Shown piece by piece: positions 1-4,129 of a DNA stretch of 6,684 nucleotides. The notes below the pieces were generated by a model that had not been told where the DNA came from, made no database searches, and saw only the letters and a program-made list of their open reading frames with translations. This stretch comes from Candidatus Iainarchaeum sp. GTDB lineage: Archaea > Iainarchaeota > Iainarchaeia > Iainarchaeales > JAAZKV01. The translations under genes and the position numbers were made by a program. How positions within the stretch are numbered: position 1 is the first letter of the stretch; every line of letters begins with the position of its first letter. The DNA lies in the NCBI GenBank assembly GCA_026397035.1, contig JAPLVQ010000143.1:2967-9650 (forward strand), in the 5' to 3' direction.

Positions 1-142
1 CTTCTGATGTTTGTATTTGTATTTTATCTATGGACGCGAATAATACAGTTGTAAATCTTTTTTTTGCTTCTTCAATTAACGCATTTACAGTAGATTTTTT
101 GTATGTTCTTGAACCGATTATTAAGAGGCTTTTTCCTTTCAT
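1..142 (-). CDS. RimK-like ATP-grasp ligase, N-terminal fragment (cut by window edge)
   Basis: Only the first 47 codons are visible, starting at the ATG at 142-140 and reading off the left edge. The translation begins MKGKSLLIIGSRTYKKSTVN and continues through a helix (ALIEEAKKRF) into a strand and FASIDKIQIQ. This strand, then a helix beginning after a Ser/Thr-rich turn, then a strand followed by a short 'D-x-I-x-I' stretch, is the usual start of the pre-ATP-grasp domain in RimK-family amino-acid ligases. The start overlaps the stop of the upstream ATP-grasp gene by one base (TAATG) and has a strong Shine-Dalgarno site, so the two are co-transcribed and probably translationally coupled. The ATP-grasp catalytic domain lies outside the window, so whether this copy is the active member of the pair cannot be judged. 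The family call rests on fold pattern and context and is moderate. Confidence 0.6.
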   Translation of the reverse strand, partial: MKGKSLLIIGSRTYKKSTVNALIEEAKKRFTTVLFASIDKIQIQTSE

Positions 143-1071
143 TATTGCTCACCTCTGTTGGCTGTTTTTTTATGGATAATTTTTGAGAAGAATCTTTTTA
201 GTTCAAGCATAGCGGAATTTGGTCCTTCAACTATTTTATGATTCTCGCTCATTTCGATTAATCTATCTGCGATGTATTCTTCAAGATTTTCAGCGCATGC
301 GATGTTAAATTCTTCAAGCGGAATAAATGGATCTACTTTGATTATTTTTCCGCGTATCATGTCTACTCGTGCAATATCAAGCCCTCCGGCTCTTGCCGCA
401 TTTATTACTGTATTTGTATCTTCCTCGGATAATTTGTAAGATTTTCCTTCGCGTATTCGTTGAGTACTGCCTTCAACGGTTTTTCTTTTAATTGAAAAAA
501 CCTTGTTTCCAATTATTGTTGAAGAAATAACATCTCCTTCAATAAATTGTGCTATTAGAAAAGCGTCTATTTCGGATTTTATGCTTTTTGCAAACAAGTT
601 CAGCTCTTTTGCTGAAGAAATAATTATTGCTTGCTGAGCTTTTTTTCCCGAGAATGTTTTTACGATTACTGGGTAAGAAATCTTTTTTGAAGTTTGTTCC
701 AAGTTTTTTATTGAAGCGGTAGTTATGGTTTTTGGGACTGAAACTTCTTTTTGCGCGAGTGTTACAAATTGGAATGGTTCGTTCCACCCGAAATAATATG
801 CTCCTCTTTTTGCGCTAGTATAGCATTTTAGTTTTTCAAGTTCTTCTAGCATTGGTTCAATGAATGGGGCGAATGAAGCGCGTGTTTGAATAAATACTGC
901 ATTTGGGCGGTCTAGCTCTTCTCCGAGTGATTTTAAGGTTGTTTTGTTTTGTGTGCTTACTATAGTGATTTTTGAGACGCGTAAGTAATTTGATTCCACG
1001 CCCCTGTTTTTTAGTGCAGTAATGCATAGTGCGACTTGCGTTTTCTTTTCAGCGATTAATAGAATGTTCAT
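142..1071 (-). CDS. RimK-like ATP-grasp family protein with degenerate metal site
   Basis: The 309-residue protein has the architecture of RimK-type ATP-dependent carboxylate-amine ligases, which couple ATP hydrolysis to peptide-like bond formation (for example Glu addition to a protein C-terminus). Residues 1-95 form the pre-ATP-grasp domain. The ATP-grasp domain runs about 100-275: PVIVKT with the nucleotide-binding Lys138, a short SGKK loop (141-144), the hinge AQFIEGD (174-180), the basic stretch SIKRK and RIREG (193-209) that resembles the RimK substrate-binding Arg region, and ARVDMI with the metal-ligand Asp237. The next expected ligands, normally E-x-N in 'EVN-P', read K245-V-D247 (KVDP). 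The protein may therefore be inactive, altered in metal use, or a regulatory partner of the ATP-grasp gene that follows. A basic tail follows residue 275. It is the first gene of a minus-strand pair, divergent from the retropepsin. The family call is firm; substrate and activity are unknown. Confidence 0.75.
   Translation of the reverse strand: MNILLIAEKKTQVALCITALKNRGVESNYLRVSKITIVSTQNKTTLKSLGEELDRPNAVFIQTRASFAPFIEPMLEELEKLKCYTSAKRGAYYFGWNEPFQFVTLAQKEVSVPKTITTASIKNLEQTSKKISYPVIVKTFSGKKAQQAIIISSAKELNLFAKSIKSEIDAFLIAQFIEGDVISSTIIGNKVFSIKRKTVEGSTQRIREGKSYKLSEEDTNTVINAARAGGLDIARVDMIRGKIIKVDPFIPLEEFNIACAENLEEYIADRLIEMSENHKIVEGPNSAMLELKRFFSKIIHKKTANRGEQ
149..155 (-). promoter_or_regulatory. Shine-Dalgarno site of the second ATP-grasp gene
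   Basis: On the minus strand the bases read GAGGTGA, seven bases complementary to the usual archaeal 16S 3' end, with 6 nt before the ATG at 142. The site sits inside the last codons of the upstream gene. It fixes the start of the second gene and marks it as an internal operon gene, unlike the SD-less first genes in this window. Confidence 0.8.
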
Positions 1072-1096
1072 GCTCTATTCGCATTACACTGAGGAA

Positions 1097-1106
1097 TTTA
1101 ATAAAA
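1097..1106 (-). promoter_or_regulatory. TATA-like box of the ATP-grasp operon
   Basis: The minus strand reads TTTTATTAAA, centred about 30 nt from the ATG at 1071, with no Shine-Dalgarno site between them. At the usual archaeal TATA-to-start distance of 25-27 nt this gives a leader of only a few bases. Predicted from position and composition only. Confidence 0.45.
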
Positions 1107-1179
1107 GGCTTTCCTTTTTGGCTTTTACTTAACAACTCAATGAAATTAGTGCATTTTAATGAATGATTAGCGGATTTCA

Positions 1180-1193
1180 TTTCGTTGACGAAA
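1180..1193. repeat. 14-bp inverted repeat in divergent promoter region
   Basis: TTTCGT, a TG spacer and ACGAAA form a perfect two-fold symmetric site between the divergent promoters. With flanking bases it can also fold as a bulged hairpin (TTCATTT with AAATGAA). An operator for a dimeric regulator is possible, but in AT-rich DNA short palindromes arise by chance. Confidence 0.3.
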
Positions 1194-1322
1194 AAAATGA
1201 ATGGCTTCTTTTTTAAAGAATCTGTATACTTTAGGGTGTGGGCTTTCATAAAAAAGCATTTTTTTGATTCTTTTTTGGGGATTTTGATTGAGCAAAAGAG
1301 TTAATAACTAGGTTTTCCAGTA

Positions 1323-1330
1323 TTTAATAA
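1323..1330 (+). promoter_or_regulatory. TATA-like box of the retropepsin gene
   Basis: TTTAATAA is centred about 40 nt before the ATG at 1366, predicting a leader of about 13 nt. That leader contains GTGAT (1359-1362 region), a weak Shine-Dalgarno match close to the start. This gene therefore differs from its SD-less neighbours. Prediction by inspection only. Confidence 0.35.
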
Positions 1331-1365
1331 AGTTTTTGGGAATGTTTGTTTGATTTTGTGATATA

Positions 1366-1785
1366 ATGTCTAAAAAAAAAATTATTGGTCTTGTAGAGAT
1401 TGTGAAGATTCGCGGGCGTAAAGGGACTGTTAAGAAGAGGGCTCTTTTTGATACTGGGGCTACGCGTACTTGTCTTGATGTTAAGATTGCGGCTAAAGCT
1501 GGTGTGGGTCCGATTGTTTCTAGTGTGAAAGTTAAGAGTGCTAGTTCTCATAGGGGTTATACAAGGAGAGCTATTGCTGAAGCGACGATTATAGTAAAAG
1601 GCAAGGTAATCAAAACCGGGGTTAATATTGAAGATAGAGAGGGTTTGCCTTATCCTATAATAATCGGGCGGGATATTATTCACAATAATTTTATCATTGA
1701 TGTTTCAAGAACACATAATACAAATAAGGTTGGAGATTCTAAGGATGAGTCCGAAAGAAAAAGGTTTTTGGAAGAAGCTAAGTAG
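1366..1785 (+). CDS. RimB-like retropepsin-type aspartic protease
   Basis: The 139-residue protein is a single-lobe aspartic protease of the RimB / 'ATP-dependent zinc protease' type. The catalytic loop is LFDTGATRT, with Asp29-Thr30-Gly31. Residues 52-70 (SSVKVKSASSHRGYTRRAI) occupy the flap region. PIIIGRDII (97-105) is the hydrophobic-hydrophobic-Gly element, followed by FIIDVSRT (109-116), a signature of this family. With one DTG per chain it should work as a homodimer. About 20 charged, probably disordered residues follow. There is no signal peptide or membrane helix, so it is cytoplasmic. RimB proteins are known partners of RimK ligases, and here the gene is divergent from two RimK-like genes, which supports a shared pathway. 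Its target is unknown. Family call is strong, role inferred. Confidence 0.85.
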   Translation: MSKKKIIGLVEIVKIRGRKGTVKKRALFDTGATRTCLDVKIAAKAGVGPIVSSVKVKSASSHRGYTRRAIAEATIIVKGKVIKTGVNIEDREGLPYPIIIGRDIIHNNFIIDVSRTHNTNKVGDSKDESERKRFLEEAK

Positions 1786-1792
1786 TTTAGGA

Positions 1793-1834
1793 TTTGTATT
1801 GAATTGTTTTGGGTTTGTATTGAATTGTTTTGGG
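1793..1834 (+). repeat. Two perfect 21-bp tandem copies
   Basis: Positions 1793-1813 and 1814-1834 are identical head-to-tail copies. Each starts TTTGTATTGAATT and ends GTTTTGGG. They lie just after the retropepsin stop (1783-1785) and before a strong TATA-like box. The T-rich units could contribute to transcript ending or be a simple slippage duplication. Confidence 0.85.
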
Positions 1835-1836
1835 AT

Positions 1837-1852
1837 TATATAAACTAGTTTA
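1837..1852 (+). promoter_or_regulatory. TATA-like box overlapping a 12-bp palindrome
   Basis: TATATAAA (1837-1844) is one of the best TATA matches in the window and overlaps the perfect palindrome TAAACTAGTTTA (1841-1852). Its predicted start, near 1867, is about 79 nt before the membrane-protein ATG, where a second TATA-like box is closer. It may be a distal, possibly regulated promoter. On the opposite strand it reads TTTATATA but has no gene to serve. Confidence 0.4.
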
Positions 1853-1906
1853 AGTTTATTATAACTGTTGAGTAAAAAGTTTGGACGAAAGTTGTGAGAG
1901 GGTTAG

Positions 1907-1915
1907 TTTTAAATA
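1907..1915 (+). promoter_or_regulatory. Proximal TATA-like box of the membrane-protein gene
   Basis: TTTTAAATA is centred about 35 nt before the ATG at 1946, predicting a leader of about 10 nt that begins near the GGTGAT ribosome site (1936-1941). Confidence 0.4.
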
Positions 1916-1935
1916 GAGGGTTTTCTCTATATTCT

Positions 1936-1941
1936 GGTGAT
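1936..1941 (+). promoter_or_regulatory. Ribosome site that decides the Yip1-like start
   Basis: GGTGAT lies 4 nt before the ATG at 1946. A GTG at 1937 could be read as an in-frame start three codons earlier, but it is part of this site, so ATG 1946 is preferred. Confidence 0.6.
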
Positions 1942-1945
1942 ATTA

Positions 1946-2509
1946 ATGGTTGCGGGGGTAATTTTTTCACCGACAAGGGCTTTTGAAAATGCTTTTAATA
2001 ATTCTTTTTCATTTATTTCGGTTTTGGTGCCAATATTTACATCGCTCCTTTTGGCTTTAGTGGTTTTTGGTTTTATTGGTGATGCTTTTCTTGCGGGCTT
2101 TTTCTTCATTACGGGATTTATTCAGTGGTTGATTTTTATTTTAGTGATTTGGTTCTTTGAGTTTGTTCATATAAAAAAGAGGGCAAAACTTAAGAGTACG
2201 GAGTTTAGACAGTTTGTTTCGGTGGTTTCCAAGCTCTGGAATATTAATCTCGTTGGTTCTTTGTTGATGGCTTTAATTGTGTTTGTTGTTTTTAGGCTTT
2301 CACAGAACATTGTTTTTGTTTTGTTTCCAATAATAATTGTGGTCATGGTTATTCTTGCTGTTGGATGGATTGTGGCTTCAGGCAGAATGCTTAAAGTGGT
2401 TTTTGGGATTTCGGGCTTGAAACTTTTAGTTAATTGGATTTTGATAATGGCGGTTGTAGTATTGTTAAATAGTTTTGTTTCGGTTTTGCTTTCAAGGATA
2501 TTATTCTAG
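1946..2509 (+). CDS. Yip1-like five-helix membrane protein
   Basis: The 187-residue integral membrane protein has five likely transmembrane segments, at about 24-44, 50-74, 100-117, 123-145 and 162-183. A basic loop follows helix 2 (HIKKRAKLK, 75-83). The N-terminal element VIFSPTRAFENAF (5-17), a Pro followed by Phe just before the first helix, together with the five-helix layout, is typical of the Yip1 domain family, which is widespread in archaea and bacteria with no settled function there. There is no signal peptide beyond helix 1. The gene stands alone: its neighbours are separated by 160 and about 169 nt and have their own promoter-like sites, so context gives no clear function. Family call is moderate because these sequences are low-complexity and hydrophobic. 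Confidence 0.55.
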   Translation: MVAGVIFSPTRAFENAFNNSFSFISVLVPIFTSLLLALVVFGFIGDAFLAGFFFITGFIQWLIFILVIWFFEFVHIKKRAKLKSTEFRQFVSVVSKLWNINLVGSLLMALIVFVVFRLSQNIVFVLFPIIIVVMVILAVGWIVASGRMLKVVFGISGLKLLVNWILIMAVVVLLNSFVSVLLSRILF

Positions 2510-2648
2510 TTTTGTGAGATACCTTAAAAGGGACTTTTTTGGATTTGTTTTTCCTTTAGTAAAGTTTTCTTGTTTCTAAAAATCAAAATCATCTGCTCAA
2601 AATAGGCTTTAAATTAAATATAAGTGGTTTTATGGCAAAAAAGTAATG
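2510..2648. other. Intergenic region with T-runs and a micro-ORF
   Basis: Two T-runs (about 2535-2540 and 2550-2554) after the Yip1-like gene could end its transcript, since archaeal termination needs little beyond a T-run. Further on, an AT-rich stretch (2608-2624) resembles a TATA box. ATGGCAAAAAAGTAATG (2632-2648) encodes a four-residue MAKK frame whose stop overlaps another ATG. Confidence 0.4.
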
Positions 2649-2656
2649 TTTATAAA
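2649..2656 (+). promoter_or_regulatory. TATA box of the LysW-like gene
   Basis: TTTATAAA, inside the 10-bp palindrome GTTTATAAAC, is centred 26-27 nt before the ATG at 2679. This is the same spacing as at the genes starting at 3031, 4130 and 5211. It implies leaderless transcription from 2679 and argues that the in-frame ATG at 2646 is not the main start. Confidence 0.55.
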
Positions 2657-2678
2657 CGATAGTGCTAGAAAAATAATT

Positions 2679-2906
2679 ATGGGTCCTATGAAGAAACTTT
2701 GTTCCGAATGTAAGGCTCGTTTTGATGTTGAGCTTGCCGATATGGAAGAAGGAGACGCAGTAGCTTGTCCTGAGTGTAATCTTGAATATACTATAATCGC
2801 GGGCAAGAAAGGTGTATTGAAGCTTATTGAGAGTAAAGAGCTTGAAATGGATGAAGAAGGGGAAGAAGGAGGGGATGAAGAGAGCGAAGATTATGATTCT
2901 GATTAG
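2679..2906 (+). CDS. LysW-like zinc-ribbon protein with acidic tail
   Basis: The 75-residue protein has a four-cysteine zinc ribbon (Cys8-x2-Cys11 and Cys30-x2-Cys33, with CPEC). A short beta segment (LEYTII...KKGVLKLIE, 35-51) and a strongly acidic tail follow. This order, the 'EEGD-AVACPEC' spacing and the size match LysW/ArgW, the carrier whose C-terminal Glu is linked to aminoadipate or glutamate by the RimK relative LysX. LysW ends in EDWGE; this protein ends with E70-D71-Y72 then DSD, so the ED-aromatic element is kept but the terminal Glu is not, and the acidic stretch is longer. It may be a carrier variant or the acceptor for the RimK-like enzymes nearby. The start is set by the TATA spacing; ATG 2646 would add 11 residues and ATG 2688 would remove 3. 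Another small zinc-ribbon family cannot be excluded. Confidence 0.6.
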   Translation: MGPMKKLCSECKARFDVELADMEEGDAVACPECNLEYTIIAGKKGVLKLIESKELEMDEEGEEGGDEESEDYDSD

Positions 2907-2913
2907 TCTTTCC

Positions 2914-2933
2914 AAAAATGCTTTTTTTGATTC
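2914..2933 (+). terminator. T-run terminator after the LysW-like gene
   Basis: A5-TGC-T7-GATTC begins 8 nt after the stop codon. The A-run and T-run can pair as a small weak hairpin, and the T7 itself suffices as an archaeal-type terminator. A near-copy occurs at 1250-1270. Confidence 0.5.
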
Positions 2934-3000
2934 AGTCTTAATATTTTGTTTAAGTTCTTGTATCTTAATTTTTTGAACTTTAGCTTATTTTTGGGATAGG

Positions 3001-3008
3001 TTTAAATT
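3001..3008 (+). promoter_or_regulatory. TATA box for the 335-residue protein
   Basis: TTTAAATT, preceded by the purine-rich GGGATAGG (a plausible BRE), is centred about 27 nt before the ATG at 3031. There is no Shine-Dalgarno site, so the mRNA is predicted to be leaderless. Confidence 0.6.
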
Positions 3009-3030
3009 CTTCTTAGTTGTTCCTTGTTTT

Positions 3031-4038
3031 ATGACTAGAATTCCACAGGCTGGTTTTCCTCGCGCTAGAATTGGGACTGGTTTTGCTTCTTCTTATCATG
3101 CTTGGAAAAAGAGAACTAAACAAAGATCTTTTCCTATCTCAAAAAATATAAGAAAGGGAATAATTATTTATGACGCCACTAAAATAGAGGGTTCTTTGCC
3201 AAAGCCAATAAGAGTTAGTAAAACAATTGAACCTTTTGGTCAAAGAAAAGCTTTCACAATGAGTAATGTGGAATGGATTAGCATTAATCCAAGAAGAAAG
3301 ATTGCTTCTTCCCAAATTTCAGATATTTTTATTGGAAAAGTAAAATTTGCAGGGAAGCGTTCTGCACAGTTTGCAGTAATTAAGAGGTTGAACAAGGGCA
3401 TTAGGGAGAAGTTGCTCCAAATGAAGGGAGGCAATTATGAGGAAGTAATTGCTCGTTTAAGTAAAAGCAAAGTTCTTCATCCAAAAATGGCTTTTTTCAA
3501 AACTATTAATGATGGAGTTGAAACAGAGTATTTGATTCAAGAACCCTTTATTTTTGGCAACACTAGCGGGAAAAATACTTCTAAGTATGGATCAAAATTT
3601 ACTGAGAAGAATACTTTTTTCTCAAGTATTAATTTGAGTGAAGTTCATTATCAAAAAAGAGTAGTAGAGATGATTAAACAAACCGCGCTACTAGCCCAAG
3701 CTGGTCTTTCTTATAGGGAAGTTGGAGTTGTTCAAAGAACTGTTTTTCCTGATTGGAGTGGACACTTAATGCCAAGCGGGAAATTGATTATTGATGTTTT
3801 TAATGGAATTAAACCAAAGAATTCTTCTCTTGGCGAGAGAATTTATGTTCAGGATATTGATTTTCTTAAGCCTGAGGATAATTCCGTGACCGCGTGGAAC
3901 AGGTCAGTTACTTCAATTGTAGCTGCTTTTAGAAACTCAAGAACCCTCCAGTCGCGAGAGGGATTGGATTTTCTGTTTTCAGCGTTAAAAGAAGCAGGGG
4001 AAAAATATCATTTTCCAGTTAATTATAATTATATTTAA
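3031..4038 (+). CDS. Unrecognised 335-residue protein, possibly kinase-like fold
   Basis: I do not recognise this protein. It is soluble, with a basic N-terminus (about residues 1-42, many Arg/Lys and aromatics) and no signal peptide or membrane helix. From about residue 98 the pattern vaguely resembles a protein-kinase-like fold: a strand pair ending in FAVIKRL (Lys118 in the position of the ATP-binding Lys), a hinge-like LIQEPFI (168-174), a long helix (211-226), GKLIIDVFNG (250-259) and VQDIDFL (273-279), which could stand for the metal-binding Asp region. A glycine-rich loop and an HRD motif are not evident, so any kinase would be strongly divergent or inactive. The region at 175-200 is Ser/Thr/Lys-rich and probably a loop. 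The gene has its own leaderless promoter and a hairpin terminator, so it appears to be a single-gene unit. The kinase-like reading is speculative. Confidence 0.75.
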   Translation: MTRIPQAGFPRARIGTGFASSYHAWKKRTKQRSFPISKNIRKGIIIYDATKIEGSLPKPIRVSKTIEPFGQRKAFTMSNVEWISINPRRKIASSQISDIFIGKVKFAGKRSAQFAVIKRLNKGIREKLLQMKGGNYEEVIARLSKSKVLHPKMAFFKTINDGVETEYLIQEPFIFGNTSGKNTSKYGSKFTEKNTFFSSINLSEVHYQKRVVEMIKQTALLAQAGLSYREVGVVQRTVFPDWSGHLMPSGKLIIDVFNGIKPKNSSLGERIYVQDIDFLKPEDNSVTAWNRSVTSIVAAFRNSRTLQSREGLDFLFSALKEAGEKYHFPVNYNYI

Positions 4039-4040
4039 TG

Positions 4041-4068
4041 CTCTGCTATTTTGAGCGGAGTTATTGTT
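4041..4068 (+). terminator. Hairpin terminator
   Basis: CTCTGCT (4041-4047) pairs with AGCGGAG (4054-4060), one G-T pair included, over a 6-nt loop. TTATTGTT follows. It begins 3 nt after the stop of the 335-residue gene and looks like a Rho-independent-style terminator, though the T-tract is interrupted. Confidence 0.5.
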
Positions 4069-4097
4069 AAAAAAATGACCTCTAAGGTAAAGCTAAA

Positions 4098-4106
4098 TTT
4101 TAAATA
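4098..4106 (+). promoter_or_regulatory. TATA box for the 332-residue protein
   Basis: TTTTAAATA is centred 28 nt before the ATG at 4130, with no Shine-Dalgarno site. The predicted transcript is leaderless or has 1-3 leader bases. Confidence 0.6.
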
Positions 4107-4129
4107 CAAAGTGTGCGTTTACTTGTTAT

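Larger units (their letters stand above)
1072..1365. other. 294-nt divergent intergenic region
   Basis: This gap between the divergent ATP-grasp and retropepsin genes holds a TATA-like box at each end (about 1097-1106 minus, 1323-1330 plus). It also holds a perfect inverted repeat at 1180-1193 (TTTCGT-TG-ACGAAA) and a terminator-like run at 1250-1270 (A6-GCA-T7-GATTC). Open frames crossing it are short, have no ribosome site, and carry no recognisable motif. The two promoters need far less than 294 nt, so room remains for regulatory sites or a small RNA; neither is proven. Confidence 0.5.

Noticed and set aside
1049..1249. 66-codon minus-strand open frame upstream of the ATP-grasp gene
   Set aside because: It overlaps the ATP-grasp start, has no ribosome site or motif, and spans the presumed promoter.
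1324..1683. 119-codon minus-strand frame opposite the retropepsin gene
   Set aside because: It is fully antisense to a well-supported gene and its residue make-up (Asn, Ser, Thr, His-rich) looks like a shadow frame.
1793..1834. Tandem repeat considered as a CRISPR fragment
   Set aside because: The copies are directly adjacent with no spacer and no cas genes are present.
2679..2906. Transcription-factor-type (TFIIB/TFS) or ribosomal zinc ribbon
   Set aside because: No TFIIB core or TFS catalytic Asp-Glu hairpin follows; the short size and acidic ED-aromatic tail fit LysW-like proteins better.
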